Source: Splendidivirga corallicola (GTDB taxonomy: Bacteria > Bacteroidota > Bacteroidia > Cytophagales > Cyclobacteriaceae). From it: a DNA stretch of 64,000 bases. The stretch's first letter is position 1. Every line of letters starts with the position of its first letter. Under the pieces are notes generated by a model, which saw only the letters and a list, made by a program, of their open reading frames with translations, was not told the DNA's origin and did not search any database. Of the stretch, positions 46,266-55,897 are shown one piece after another. A program made the position numbers and the translations under genes. The DNA lies in contig JAUJEA010000001.1 of the NCBI GenBank assembly GCA_030442035.1, positions 1,023,559-1,087,558 of the forward strand, read 5' to 3'.

Positions 46266-46793
46266 ATGAAAATAGAGGATAAGGAATTTAAATTATACAT
46301 TGACAGAGACAAGATCTCAAGCAGAATTGGAGAAATAGCACAGGCTATTAACGAACATTACAAAGACAAAAATCCTCTATTTGTCGCTATAATGAATGGA
46401 TCCTTCATGTTTGCTTCGGATTTAATGAAAAAAGTGGATGTCAGGTCTGAAATAACCTTTATCAAGGTAACATCATACGAAGCGACACAAAGTACGGGTA
46501 ATATCAAAGAGCTCATTGGACTCCAGGAAAATATTTTTAAGAGAAATCTGATTATTGTAGAAGATATTGTGGATACAGGCAATACCCTGAATCACTTAAT
46601 CAGTGAATTTAAAGAGTTAGGGCCTCAATCTATTGAAGTAGCCACCCTTCTTTTCAAGCCTGATGTTTTAAAACATGAATTAGCTATTAAATATGTTGGG
46701 TTTGAAATTCCTAATAAATTTGTAGTGGGTTATGGTCTGGATTATGACGGATATGGTAGAAATCAAGAGGATATCTATCAATTGGTAAATTAA
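46266..46793 (+). CDS. hpt: Hypoxanthine phosphoribosyltransferase
   Basis: 175 residues, full length. It converts hypoxanthine (and often guanine) with PRPP to IMP/GMP. Core: ATMNGSFMFASDLM-like IMNGSFMFASDLM, the PRPP loop IVEDIVDTGNTL, and the base-binding KPDVLKHELAIKYVGFEIPNKFVVGYGLDYD. It has its own promoter and is followed by adk 82 bp on, behind a separate -7 box, so the two salvage genes are neighbours but may be transcribed separately. Confidence 0.95.
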   Translation: MKIEDKEFKLYIDRDKISSRIGEIAQAINEHYKDKNPLFVAIMNGSFMFASDLMKKVDVRSEITFIKVTSYEATQSTGNIKELIGLQENIFKRNLIIVEDIVDTGNTLNHLISEFKELGPQSIEVATLLFKPDVLKHELAIKYVGFEIPNKFVVGYGLDYDGYGRNQEDIYQLVN

Positions 46794-46835
46794 TCTAATT
46801 TTTAAACGCAATTTAGGATAAGCATCAAAATCATT

Positions 46836-46843
46836 TATCTTTG
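46836..46843 (+). promoter_or_regulatory. Candidate -7 element of adk
   Basis: TATCTTTG fits TAnnTTTG, 32 bp upstream of the ATG; the -33 region holds only the near match TTTAG. Confidence 0.45.
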
Positions 46844-46875
46844 ACCCGCCTAATAGCAAACATAAACAATTGAAT

Positions 46876-47448
46876 ATGCTTAACATTGTATTATTTGGAC
46901 CTCCGGGAGCAGGAAAAGGGACTCAAAGCGAGAAAATTATCGAGAAATATAACCTTACCCATATTTCTACCGGTGATCTATTCAGAAAGCATCTTAGTGA
47001 GGGAACCGAACTTGGCAGGTTGGCCCAAAAATATATGGATGAAGGTAATCTAGTTCCGGATGACGTTGTAATTGGTATGGTGGATGAGAAAATAAAAGAA
47101 AATAATACATCCACGGGATTTATTTTTGACGGCTTCCCACGAACCGTTGCACAAGCCGAAGCTTTGGATAGATTACTGGAAGAAAAAAAGACCCCTATCC
47201 TGGGCATGATAGCCCTTGATGTTCCGGAAGATGAGTTAAAAACAAGATTGTTAGAGAGGGGCAAGACTTCGGGCAGAGTGGATGATCAGGACATCCAAAA
47301 AATTGAGAATAGAGTAAAAGTATATTTGGATGAAACTCTTCCCGTAGCAAACTATTATAACGGTCAGGAGAAATTCACTAAAATCAACGGAGTAGGTCAA
47401 ATCAGTGAAATATTTGATAATATCTGCGAAGTAATTAACACTTATTAA
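46876..47448 (+). CDS. adk: Adenylate kinase (short form)
   Basis: 190 residues from ATG 46876; a TTG two codons earlier is in frame but not needed. It balances AMP, ADP and ATP. P-loop GPPGAGKGTQ, the AMP-binding HISTGDLFR, FDGFPRT and the catalytic GRVDDQ. The LID domain is the short type: after LLERGKTSGR the chain runs directly to VDDQD, without the zinc-binding or long lid seen in many bacteria. A terminator follows at 47475. Confidence 0.95.
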   Translation: MLNIVLFGPPGAGKGTQSEKIIEKYNLTHISTGDLFRKHLSEGTELGRLAQKYMDEGNLVPDDVVIGMVDEKIKENNTSTGFIFDGFPRTVAQAEALDRLLEEKKTPILGMIALDVPEDELKTRLLERGKTSGRVDDQDIQKIENRVKVYLDETLPVANYYNGQEKFTKINGVGQISEIFDNICEVINTY

Positions 47449-47474
47449 ATCCTCCGGACAGATAAAAAATTCCG

Positions 47475-47506
47475 GAAAAGCTAATGGTTTCATTAGCTTT
47501 TCTTGT
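47475..47506 (+). terminator. Terminator after adk
   Basis: Perfect 12-bp stem, GAAAAGCTAATG with CATTAGCTTTTC, and a 4-nt loop; the T-rich 3' arm continues as TTG. It separates adk from obgE. Confidence 0.8.
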
Positions 47507-47537
47507 TTAGAAATATCAGATTAAATTTAATAACAAG

Positions 47538-48539
47538 TTGGCCTCTTCGAATTTCATAGACCATGTTAGAATTTATATGCGATCGGGACATGGTGGCCCT
47601 GGCGCTGTTCATTTCCGTCGGGAAAAACACGTCCCTAAAGGAGGCCCGGATGGCGGTAATGGCGGAAGAGGTGGGCATATAGTTCTCCGAGGTAATAAAC
47701 AACTATGGACCCTTTTGCATCTTCGCTATCAGAAACATGTTCATGCAGGTAATGGTAAACCTGGTGAAGGTGGAAGAAGATCAGGCGCGGATGGCGAAGA
47801 TATTGTTCTTGAAGTGCCGTTGGGGACAGTCGCTCGCAATGCTGAGACAGAGGAAATTCGAGCCGAAATCACTGAGGATGGCCAGGAAGCAATAATTTTA
47901 CCTGGCGGGAAAGGTGGACTGGGCAATGAAAATTTTAAAACTGCTACAAATCAAACCCCCAGATATGCTCAGGAAGGGATTCCCGGAATTGAGGAAATCA
48001 TTGGTCTTGAATTAAAATTATTGGCGGATGTTGGGTTAGTGGGTTTTCCAAATGCCGGTAAGTCAACATTGCTTTCGGTTGTTTCTGCTGCTAAACCTGA
48101 AATTGCCGATTATGCTTTTACGACACTCGTTCCGAATTTAGGTGTGGTAGACTATTATGATCACAAATCATTTGTAATGGCTGATATACCGGGAATCATT
48201 GAAGGAGCTGCTGAGGGTAAAGGATTAGGTACCAGATTTTTGAGACATATTGAGAGAAATTCCATTCTTCTTTTTCTGGTCCCTGCTGATTCAAAGGATG
48301 TTAAACATGAATACAACATTTTGTTGAATGAATTAAGAAAACATAATCCGGAATTGTTAGATAAAAAAAGGATATTGGCCATTTCCAAATCGGACATGCT
48401 GGATCAGGAACTTATGGATGAGTTATCAAATGAACTACCGGAAAATGTGCCTTGCCTGTTTGTATCTTCAATCACGGGATTTGGATTACAGACGCTAAAA
48501 GATTCCGTATGGAAAGCCATTAATGATATAACCGATTGA
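47538..48539 (+). CDS. obgE: GTPase Obg/CgtA
   Basis: 333 residues. The essential ribosome-associated GTPase of the Obg family: glycine-rich Obg domain at 1-158 ([31 protein letters not shown]), then the G domain with G1 [10 protein letters not shown]3 [10 protein letters not shown]4 AISKSD. The start is TTG at 47538: family members begin with the same SSNFIDxV sequence, and the next in-frame ATG would remove the start of the conserved Obg domain. It begins 31 bp after the adk terminator. Confidence 0.95.
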   Translation: MASSNFIDHVRIYMRSGHGGPGAVHFRREKHVPKGGPDGGNGGRGGHIVLRGNKQLWTLLHLRYQKHVHAGNGKPGEGGRRSGADGEDIVLEVPLGTVARNAETEEIRAEITEDGQEAIILPGGKGGLGNENFKTATNQTPRYAQEGIPGIEEIIGLELKLLADVGLVGFPNAGKSTLLSVVSAAKPEIADYAFTTLVPNLGVVDYYDHKSFVMADIPGIIEGAAEGKGLGTRFLRHIERNSILLFLVPADSKDVKHEYNILLNELRKHNPELLDKKRILAISKSDMLDQELMDELSNELPENVPCLFVSSITGFGLQTLKDSVWKAINDITD

Positions 48540-48545
48540 TTATTA

Positions 48546-48600
48546 TTGTCAGAATGCGCCATATTGTCATAATTATGAACATTGGCAAAAAAATTGACGG
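48546..48600 (+). promoter_or_regulatory. Possible sigma-54-type promoter with TTGTCA repeats before grpE-dnaJ
   Basis: Two TTGTCA copies (48546-48551 and 48564-48569, 18 bp apart) precede TTGGCA at 48582-48587 and TTGAC at 48594-48598. The GG at 48584-48585 and the G at 48596 have the 10-nt spacing of a -24/-12 promoter, but the last base pair is GA and not GC. This is a near-match only. Confidence 0.3.
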
Positions 48601-48713
48601 AGTGGCTTCAAATAACCATGTAAAATTAATTTTGAGCTAACAATTATTTTGCAATAGCAACGCTTGTTTGAGTTAATTGAATGTAACTAAGTTGTTACCT
48701 AAAGATACCGAAA

Positions 48714-49307
48714 ATGAAAAAGGAGAATTTGGAAGATAAAGAGCAAATGAACGGCACTGAAGACACTATTGAGGGTCAGGAACAGGAGCAGAAAGCATCT
48801 TCACAAATAGAAAAAGAGGAAGAAAACAAGGAGGAAGAGATTGAAGAAGAGCTTTCCGAAGCAGAAAAACTTCAGGTCGAATTGACCGAATCAAAAGACA
48901 AATACCTAAGAATATATTCAGAGTTTGAAAACTACAGAAGAAGAACGGCTAAGGAGAGGTTAGAATTGATCAGCACTGCCAGCGAAGAACTGATCGTAAA
49001 TTTGTTACCGATCCTGGATGATTTTGAGAGGGCACAAAATCAGGAAAACAAAAAGGCAGATGCAAAAGCCATGGAAGAGGGTTATCAGCTGATATACAAT
49101 AAATTCAAAAATATATTGGAGCAAAAGGGCCTGAAAACTATGGATCACAAACAAGGAGTTGAATTTGATGCAGAGCTACATGAAGCCATTACTCAGATAC
49201 CTGCTCCTAGCAAAAAACTCAAAGGTAAAGTGGTTGACGTCATTGAGAAAGGCTATTACCTGGGAGAAAAGGTTATACGATTCGCAAAAGTTGTTATAGG
49301 ATCATAA
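48714..49307 (+). CDS. grpE: Nucleotide exchange factor GrpE
   Basis: 197 residues. A long acidic N-terminal tail ([18 protein letters not shown]), a coiled coil to about residue 90, the four-helix bundle ([29 protein letters not shown]) and the C-terminal beta domain with FDAELHEAI and [16 protein letters not shown]. It exchanges ADP for ATP on DnaK. Its stop codon is followed after one base by the dnaJ start, so the two are translationally coupled. dnaK itself is not here. Confidence 0.95.
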   Translation: MKKENLEDKEQMNGTEDTIEGQEQEQKASSQIEKEEENKEEEIEEELSEAEKLQVELTESKDKYLRIYSEFENYRRRTAKERLELISTASEELIVNLLPILDDFERAQNQENKKADAKAMEEGYQLIYNKFKNILEQKGLKTMDHKQGVEFDAELHEAITQIPAPSKKLKGKVVDVIEKGYYLGEKVIRFAKVVIGS

Positions 49308-49308
49308 T

Positions 49309-50415
49309 ATGGCAAAAAGAGACTATTACGAAGTACTCGGAGTTGACAAATCCGCTGGTCAGGATGAGATAAAAAAGGCATATAGAAAAATTGCCATTAA
49401 ATATCATCCCGATAAAAATCCGGACAATCCTGAGGCTGAAGAAAAATTCAAAGAAGCTGCTGAGGCATATGAAGTGCTAAGCAGCCCTGAGAAAAAACAG
49501 CGCTATGATCAGTTCGGACACTCCGGCATGAACGGTGGCTTTGGCGGCGGAGGTATGAGTATGGAGGACATCTTCTCGCAGTTTAGTGATATTTTCGGAG
49601 AAGGAGGAAGTCCTTTTGACAGCTTTTTTGGTGGTGGAAGGGGAAGAAGAGCCCGCAGAGGCTCCAATTTGAGAATTAAACTCAAATTGACATTGAGTGA
49701 ATTGGCCAATGGTGTTGAAAAGAAAATTAAGGTAAGCCGCCTTGTTCCGGCAAATGGGGTCACCTTTAAAACCTGTCATACATGTCAGGGAACCGGTCAA
49801 GTGAGAAAAGTAGTTAATACAATGCTGGGCCAAATGGTTTCAACAAGTACCTGCCCAACCTGTAGCGGATCAGGACAAATGATTGACAAAAGGCCTCCAG
49901 GCGTGGATAGTTCTGGCCTGGAACATAAAGAAGAAGTTATTCCAATTAAGATACCCGCCGGCGTTTCCGAAGGAATGCAATTATCGATGTCTGGCAAGGG
50001 AAATGCTGCACCTAATGGAGGGGCGCCTGGAGATTTGCTTATTGTCATCGAAGAAATTGAAGATGAACTTTTAAAAAGGGATGGCAACAACATCATTTAT
50101 GAACTTTACACAAGTTTCATAGATGCGGCATTAGGGACAACCGTGGAAGTTCCAACCATCGATGGTAAAGTGAAAATTAAGCTTGAACCCGGCACCCAGA
50201 GCGGAAAAATATTGAGATTAAGAGGAAAAGGCATTAGAGATATCAATGGATATGGAAAGGGAGATCAGCTCATTCACGTGAACGTTTGGACTCCAAAGGA
50301 ATTGACGAAGGAAGAAAGAGAAATTTTAGAGGGATTAAGGAACGCTCCCAATTTCAAACCGAATCCGGCTAAAGGAGAAAGAAGCTTCTTCGACAAAATG
50401 AAGGATTTCTTTTGA
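49309..50415 (+). CDS. dnaJ: Chaperone DnaJ with a half zinc-finger domain
   Basis: 368 residues, co-chaperone of DnaK. J-domain 5-70 with HPD at 33-35, Gly/Phe-rich linker ([18 protein letters not shown]), then the cysteine-rich region. Only two CxxCxGxG repeats are present, Cys156/Cys159 and Cys182/Cys185; the positions of repeats I and IV read LVPANGVTF and [10 protein letters not shown]. In E. coli DnaJ repeats I and IV make zinc centre I and II and III make centre II, so this protein keeps centre II only. I believe this is common in Bacteroidota DnaJ. The C-terminal substrate-binding domains are complete. Followed by a terminator. Confidence 0.95.
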   Translation: MAKRDYYEVLGVDKSAGQDEIKKAYRKIAIKYHPDKNPDNPEAEEKFKEAAEAYEVLSSPEKKQRYDQFGHSGMNGGFGGGGMSMEDIFSQFSDIFGEGGSPFDSFFGGGRGRRARRGSNLRIKLKLTLSELANGVEKKIKVSRLVPANGVTFKTCHTCQGTGQVRKVVNTMLGQMVSTSTCPTCSGSGQMIDKRPPGVDSSGLEHKEEVIPIKIPAGVSEGMQLSMSGKGNAAPNGGAPGDLLIVIEEIEDELLKRDGNNIIYELYTSFIDAALGTTVEVPTIDGKVKIKLEPGTQSGKILRLRGKGIRDINGYGKGDQLIHVNVWTPKELTKEEREILEGLRNAPNFKPNPAKGERSFFDKMKDFF

Positions 50416-50441
50416 TTTACTGCACTAAAACTATAATAATC

Positions 50442-50471
50442 AGGTGGTTTTATATAAAAACCACCTTTTTT
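50442..50471 (+). terminator. Terminator after dnaJ
   Basis: AGGTGGTTTT pairs with AAAACCACCT around a 5-nt loop and is followed by a T tract, 27 bp after the stop codon. Confidence 0.88.
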
Positions 50472-50527
50472 ATTCATATTTCCATACATTTCGCAACTCA
50501 ACGGTTGAATTATCGTAAATAAGTGGC

Positions 50528-51397
50528 ATGTGGAGGATAAGTATTCTATTGGTTACCATCTATTTAGTTGGTATGGATTTTTCTAGTGCTCAATTTAAAA
50601 AAAGATATACAGTTGAGGCTTCGGAAAATTTCGACAAATTGTGCTTTGTCCTTTCAGCTTCCTCAGGAACCTGCCAAATAAGACCAACCCATCATCCTAA
50701 ATTAGTTACAATTTACTGCAAATCAGAAGACGAAAATTATAATCCGGTCTATGAATCAAGATTGGAAGAAAGGCAGCAGTTTGTAAAAATGGACCTTAAA
50801 GATAACCAGTCTGTTTCCAGTAAAGTTTTTGGAGGTTCTTATAGTGATTTGGAAAACAAGTGCAACATTTATCTGTCACATGATAAACCTTTCATACTAG
50901 ATCTAAGCTATGGAGTTGGTAATGCATTTGCCGATCTTTCTGGCCTTCCCATTGAAAAACTAAAGATCAATACCGGAAGCGCTGATGTCAAAGTAGGCTA
51001 TCAAAACGAAAAACCAAATACCATTGAAATGGATACTTTTGCTGTAAAAGTGGATATGGGATCATTGGATGTAAAAAGACTCAATTTGTCGAAAGCAAAA
51101 AATGTGATAGCAGATGTCGGCTTTGGTAATCTAACATTGAATTTTTCAGGTGAATCCCTTATAAAAACGGATGTTACAGCAAGTGTCGGAGCCGGTACGT
51201 TAGAAATTATTTTGGAAGACCAGGAAGTTCCGGTTATTGTCCATGTAAATAACTCTCTTTTATGCAGAGTGAAACTTAACAGGCATTTCAAAGAGATCCG
51301 AAAAAATGTATTTGTAAACAAAGGCTACAGCGAAGACGCACCCAATCTGTTAACTTTCAATGTGGATGTTGCCATGGGCAATATCCGATTCAAATAA
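50528..51397 (+). CDS. Secreted adhesin-like protein of unknown function
   Basis: 289 residues. Signal peptide ending near SSAQ, then a beta-rich body with repeating short motifs such as DLSYGVGNAFADLSGL, INTGSADVKVGY and VDMGSLDVKRLNL, which look like the coils of DUF4097/DUF2154-type right-handed beta-solenoids (LiaF-like family). Exported, probably on the cell surface or in the periplasm. It lies between dnaJ and an ABC exporter without sharing a strand-specific operon signal; function unknown. Confidence 0.6.
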   Translation: MWRISILLVTIYLVGMDFSSAQFKKRYTVEASENFDKLCFVLSASSGTCQIRPTHHPKLVTIYCKSEDENYNPVYESRLEERQQFVKMDLKDNQSVSSKVFGGSYSDLENKCNIYLSHDKPFILDLSYGVGNAFADLSGLPIEKLKINTGSADVKVGYQNEKPNTIEMDTFAVKVDMGSLDVKRLNLSKAKNVIADVGFGNLTLNFSGESLIKTDVTASVGAGTLEIILEDQEVPVIVHVNNSLLCRVKLNRHFKEIRKNVFVNKGYSEDAPNLLTFNVDVAMGNIRFK

Positions 51398-51599
51398 GCT
51401 ATCTCCCTCAAATAATCAGGACCTTTCATTTAAAAATCATTGAATTTATAGCTGCATAATTGCGCTGTTGAATTTGAACTTGTCAACTTAAATAGTTCAA
51501 CCTTCCAAAGGTTCCATTTAATTCATCTTCATATCACCTTATCCAAACCTGTTTTTAACCATTCGTAATTTTTTCATGGTACCAATCTGCATTAAACAT

Positions 51600-51607
51600 T
51601 AGATTTG
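51600..51607 (+). promoter_or_regulatory. Candidate -7 element of the ABC exporter operon
   Basis: TAGATTTG fits TAnnTTTG, 21 bp before the TTG start; no clear -33 box. Confidence 0.4.
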
Positions 51608-51628
51608 GGACAAGAAAATCTATGAGAT

Positions 51629-52543
51629 TTGGAAATATTAACAGCAAACAATATCAATAAAAGTTATGCCGAGCATGTTGCCCTGAAGAATGTGAGCATA
51701 AGCATCCCAAAGCAATCCATTTTTGGGTTGCTGGGCCCCAATGGCGCTGGAAAAACTACTTTAATCAGGATCATAACACAGATCATTGATCATGACTCGG
51801 GAGAGATTTTAATTAATGGTGAAAAGCTATCCCCCAAACATATCGGCAATATAGGTTATCTACCGGAAGAAAGGGGCTTGTATAAAAAGATGAGAGTTGG
51901 TGAACAGCTTTTATACTTTGCACAACTGAAAGGTCTGACAAGGAAGGCTGCTAAGGACAAAATCAAACATTGGTTTAAAAAATTTGACATAACCGATTGG
52001 TGGGGAAAGAAAGTAGAAGATCTGTCAAAAGGAATGCAGCAAAAAATACAATTCATTGTAACAGTTCTTCATGAGCCGGAGCTGGTTATTTTGGACGAAC
52101 CGTTTTCCGGATTCGACCCCATCAATGCCAATATCATTAAAGATGAGATTCTCGAATTGAAAGAAAACGGCAGTACCATTATTTTTTCGACACATAGAAT
52201 GGAATCCGTTGAGGAGTTATGTGATGATATTGCTCTACTCCATAAATCACAAAAGATATTGGACGGACCTAAGAAGCAGATTAAGGAGGATTTCAGATCC
52301 AATACTTTTATAGTACAGCACTTGCAAGATTTAACACAACTATCAAGTGATTTTGAGTTACTATCAAAGGAAGTAATTGAAGAAGACCATTTCGTATCAA
52401 CAATCAAATTGCAAAATGGTAAAACACCCAACGATCTGATAAAAAACCTTATCAAAGAAGTGGAGATCTATTCTTTCACGGAAAAGATTCCAAGTATCAA
52501 TGATATTTTTATTACTAAGGTAAAAGCGGGAGGTCATGAATAA
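51629..52543 (+). CDS. ABC transporter ATP-binding protein
   Basis: 304 residues. Walker A GPNGAGKTT, signature motif DLSKGMQQK, Walker B LVILDEPFSG and the H-loop STHRME. The C-terminal 70 residues form an extra domain like those of ABC-2 type exporters (Nat/YhaQ-like). The start is TTG at 51629 (no in-frame ATG upstream or nearby), fitting the family's start a few residues before the first strand. It overlaps the permease by 8 bp, so the two are one operon. Confidence 0.92.
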   Translation: MEILTANNINKSYAEHVALKNVSISIPKQSIFGLLGPNGAGKTTLIRIITQIIDHDSGEILINGEKLSPKHIGNIGYLPEERGLYKKMRVGEQLLYFAQLKGLTRKAAKDKIKHWFKKFDITDWWGKKVEDLSKGMQQKIQFIVTVLHEPELVILDEPFSGFDPINANIIKDEILELKENGSTIIFSTHRMESVEELCDDIALLHKSQKILDGPKKQIKEDFRSNTFIVQHLQDLTQLSSDFELLSKEVIEEDHFVSTIKLQNGKTPNDLIKNLIKEVEIYSFTEKIPSINDIFITKVKAGGHE

Positions 52544-53852
52544 AATTTTACTGATTATCAGAAGAGAGTACCTCACCAGGGTACGAAAGAAATCATTTAT
52601 CATCATGACTTTGCTTGCCCCTGTATTCATGGGAACAATTTGGGTTGTGCCGATTTGGTTGGCAGTTCAGGGAGATACGGAACAAAAAGTCATTGAAGTT
52701 GTTGATGAAAGCGGTCTGTTTAAAGATAAGTTTCGTAACAAAAAAAACCTAACCTTTAACTTTATAAACAACAATATCAATGAGGCCAAGGAAGGATTAA
52801 AAAACAATGATCACTTTGGAATCTTATATGTTCCAAAATTGGATTTGGATGACCCCAAAGGAATTACATTTTTTTCATGGAGCAATCCAAGTGTTAGTTT
52901 GGAATCCACTTTGGAAAATGCCATAAAAGATCAGATTGAAGATATCAAACTTAGAGAATCAGGGATCGATAAAGCAATGCTTGAGCGCTTGAAAACATTT
53001 GTTGATATCCAGACCATCAACTTGGGAGAAGACGGTGAAAAAGAGAGTAATTCAGGTGTAGCTACCGTAGTTGGCATTTTTTCAGCCATTATATTGTATT
53101 TCTTTTTATTCTTTTACGGTGCTCAGGTAATGCGTAGTGTGATGGAAGAAAAAACCAGCCGGATCGTTGAGGTAATTGTTTCATCTGTCAAACCCTTTCA
53201 GCTTATGATGGGAAAAATAATTGGAGTAGCAGGTGTGGGCTTAACTCAGTTTTTGCTTTGGATCATTTTAACATTGGTAGTGGGAGTGTCAGTTTTGAGT
53301 TTTTTCAATTACGATATGTCCATGATGCAAAATCCTGAACAAGTCCAGGAGATTATGGCCCAGCTTCCTGACAGTGAAAAAGGAAAAATTCAGGCTATTG
53401 ACAAGGCTATGCATAACATTAAAACCATTCCAATTGCCAAAATATTCTTCTCGTTCATCTTCTATTTTTTGGGAGGTTATTTTATTTATGCAGCCCTGTT
53501 TGCCATGATAGGATCAGCAATTGATCACGAATCGGATTCGCAACAGTTCATGTTTCCTTTGATCTTGCCTCTGATCATTTCCATATCCATAAGTGGTGCC
53601 ATTATACAAGAACCAAACAGCAGCCTGGCTTTTTGGCTTTCTATGATCCCACTTACTTCTCCGGTAGTTATGATGATCCGATTGCCATTTGATATACCAG
53701 CCTGGGAATTGTTCCTGTCAATGTTTTTACTGGTCACCTTTTTCCTGTTAGCTACATGGGTGGCAGGAAGAGTCTACCGCGTGGGTATCTTGATGCATGG
53801 GTCAAAAGTTAATTATCGAACCCTGGCAAGATGGTTTTTTATGAGAAATTAA
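52536..53852 (+). CDS. ABC-2 type transporter permease
   Basis: 438 residues. One N-terminal helix, a large extracytoplasmic domain at about 45-165, then five or six helices with EEKTSRIVEVIVSSVKPFQLMMGKIIG, the conserved permease motif of the NatB/YhaP family. Such pairs export sodium, peptides or drugs. Pairs with the ATPase upstream; substrate unknown. Confidence 0.9.
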   Translation: MNKILLIIRREYLTRVRKKSFIIMTLLAPVFMGTIWVVPIWLAVQGDTEQKVIEVVDESGLFKDKFRNKKNLTFNFINNNINEAKEGLKNNDHFGILYVPKLDLDDPKGITFFSWSNPSVSLESTLENAIKDQIEDIKLRESGIDKAMLERLKTFVDIQTINLGEDGEKESNSGVATVVGIFSAIILYFFLFFYGAQVMRSVMEEKTSRIVEVIVSSVKPFQLMMGKIIGVAGVGLTQFLLWIILTLVVGVSVLSFFNYDMSMMQNPEQVQEIMAQLPDSEKGKIQAIDKAMHNIKTIPIAKIFFSFIFYFLGGYFIYAALFAMIGSAIDHESDSQQFMFPLILPLIISISISGAIIQEPNSSLAFWLSMIPLTSPVVMMIRLPFDIPAWELFLSMFLLVTFFLLATWVAGRVYRVGILMHGSKVNYRTLARWFFMRN

Positions 53853-53977
53853 ATCCATAAAAACAATCGTGATAACCTTGCAGATTTTAGCATAACTCGG
53901 ATTTAATCAAAGAAACATAGCATTTCCCATGTTAATGGATTGCACATTGGGCGTAGACTAATTAATTTACAGGTACC

Positions 53978-54202
53978 ATGGGAAACGAAATCGGTAAATA
54001 TATCATTATCATTGGGAGTATTATTGTTATAATTGGAATCATGGTCTATTTCTTTCATGACAAATTGGGTTGGATTGGCAAATTGCCTGGTGATATACGA
54101 ATTGAAAAAGAGAACTTTCGCTTTTATTTCCCAATTACCACAATGATCCTGGCTAGCATCGTATTGACCTTGTTTTTTCGTTTTCTTAAAAAATTTTTCT
54201 AG
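53978..54202 (+). CDS. DUF2905 family small membrane protein
   Basis: 74 residues with two membrane helices and the family motif WIGKLPGDIRIEKENFRFYFP between them. DUF2905 proteins are widespread and uncharacterised. It follows the ABC permease by 125 bp and precedes the sensor kinase by 64 bp on the same strand; a shared transcript is possible. Confidence 0.9.
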   Translation: MGNEIGKYIIIIGSIIVIIGIMVYFFHDKLGWIGKLPGDIRIEKENFRFYFPITTMILASIVLTLFFRFLKKFF

Positions 54203-54266
54203 TGAATCCTTCTGTTTTTGTGCTTCGATCCATAACCATATATTTACCTAGATTTACGAATCGTCC

Positions 54267-55472
54267 ATGAGAGAAGAAGAAAATATTGGTATTTATCAAA
54301 GTCAGGCGAAGTTAAGATGGATCGTATTAGCAATTGCAGGTATTATCAGTAGTGTATCTATTTTTTATACCAATAGGATTGTAGAGGTATTCAAAAAAAG
54401 AGAGCAAAATTCAGTCGAACTCTTCGCAAACACCTTGGAATACGTGATCAATGCTGACGTTGATGATGATATCCCTGTTGTATTCGAAGAGATCATAGCA
54501 GCCAACAACTCGATACCCCTGGTATTGACTGATTCTGACAAAAAGCCTGTCCAAAGTAAAAATGTGAAGATCAATGAGAACGCAGAGGAGCGAGAAATAC
54601 AACTTCTATTAGAAAGGGAGCTCCAAACTATGGAACGGGAATATGAGCCTATTCTTGTTACCTTCAGAAATTCCGAAACAGGAGAAGTCACTGGTTATCA
54701 ATATGTTTATTACAGAAACTCTGATTTACTAAGGCAGTTGCAATACTATCCCTATGTTCAACTCTCTGTCATATTTGCCTTTGGCCTTATTGTATTTATC
54801 ATCTTCAGCTATTCAAAAACTGCAGAGCAGAATCGCGTTTGGGTCGGTCTGGCCAAAGAAACAGCGCATCAATTAGGAACACCTTTGTCATCGTTGATGG
54901 CCTGGTCCGAATATTTCAAAACCGATCCTGATACAAAGGATAAAGAGGTTATTCTTGAACTTGACAAAGATATCAGGCGCCTTGAGATGATCACTTCCCG
55001 CTTCTCGAATATTGGATCCGTACCGATCATAGAAGAGGAAAATATTTATGATGTAATAAAAAGCACAGTAAATTACCTTCAATCAAGAATTTCCAGTAAG
55101 GTAACAATCAATGTAACCGCTGTGACTGAGGAGACCTATGCTGGCATTAACCGCCCTCTATTTGAGTGGGTTATTGAGAATATCTGCAAAAATGCGGTAG
55201 ATGCCATGAGTGGTGTAGGGACCATTGATATTCATATCATTAAAGCCAATGAAGGTCGAGTGATCATTGATATTAAGGACTCCGGTAAAGGTATTGCAAA
55301 AGGCAATATCAAACGACTTTTCCATCCCGGATTTACCACCAAGAAAAGAGGTTGGGGTTTGGGGCTTACTCTTGTCAAAAGAATTATCGAAAATTACCAT
55401 AAGGGCAAAATATATGTAAAATCATCGGAGGTAGGAGTTGGCACCACTTTCAGAATTATGTTGGAGCCTTAA
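54267..55472 (+). CDS. Orphan sensor histidine kinase
   Basis: 401 residues. Helix 1 at about 17-34, an extracytoplasmic domain rich in charged residues, helix 2 at about 164-184, then the phospho-accepting His201 in ETAHQLGTPLSSLMAW, N-box WVIENICKNAVDAM, G1 DSGKGIAK and G2 GWGLGLTLVKRI. No receiver domain and no response-regulator gene adjacent. The HQLGTPLS H-box with an aspartate-lacking neighbourhood is typical of a Bacteroidota-specific kinase group. Signal unknown. Confidence 0.88.
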   Translation: MREEENIGIYQSQAKLRWIVLAIAGIISSVSIFYTNRIVEVFKKREQNSVELFANTLEYVINADVDDDIPVVFEEIIAANNSIPLVLTDSDKKPVQSKNVKINENAEEREIQLLLERELQTMEREYEPILVTFRNSETGEVTGYQYVYYRNSDLLRQLQYYPYVQLSVIFAFGLIVFIIFSYSKTAEQNRVWVGLAKETAHQLGTPLSSLMAWSEYFKTDPDTKDKEVILELDKDIRRLEMITSRFSNIGSVPIIEEENIYDVIKSTVNYLQSRISSKVTINVTAVTEETYAGINRPLFEWVIENICKNAVDAMSGVGTIDIHIIKANEGRVIIDIKDSGKGIAKGNIKRLFHPGFTTKKRGWGLGLTLVKRIIENYHKGKIYVKSSEVGVGTTFRIMLEP

Positions 55473-55539
55473 TGCAAACGTTATGAAAATACTGTCCTGC
55501 TGAAATTGAAAGTTCAGAAACGCTAAAATAGAGTGTTGA

Positions 55540-55716
55540 GGTGTTGAAGTTTAAGAAGTGTTAAAGGAATTATTGATGATGTTGTCTTTCATAGTTTAAT
55601 ATTGAGATAATGGATCAACAGGTGCTTTGGGCAAACACAAAGCATCCGGGAGGTAGTGTTGAAGTTTTGAGGTGTTAAAGTTTAAAAAGTGTTAAGGGGA
55701 TTATTGATGATATTTG
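55540..55716. repeat. Two diverged direct repeats related to the octanucleotide array
   Basis: The units begin GTGTTGAAGTTTAAGAAG and GTGTTAAAGTTTAAAAAG, both followed by GTGTTAA(A)GG and ATTATTGATGAT. The spacer of 85 bp between them is not repeated. Confidence 0.7.
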
Positions 55717-55897
55717 TCCAAAAAACCATGGTTTGTATCTTCTCAAACCATCGATCTCCCCCTTGTTCGTAGGTTAAGCGTAGCGATAATCTACCAATGA
55801 ATTCGATTGATTTTCTACCCGATGTGATAATAGTTCATACATCTTTAATTAGCTAATCTTCAAGACATATTCCATGTCATTAATTTTAACCTTTAGC

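Noticed and set aside
48540-48713. CIRCE element before grpE-dnaJ
   Set aside because: No TTAGCACTC/GAGTGCTAA inverted repeat is present.
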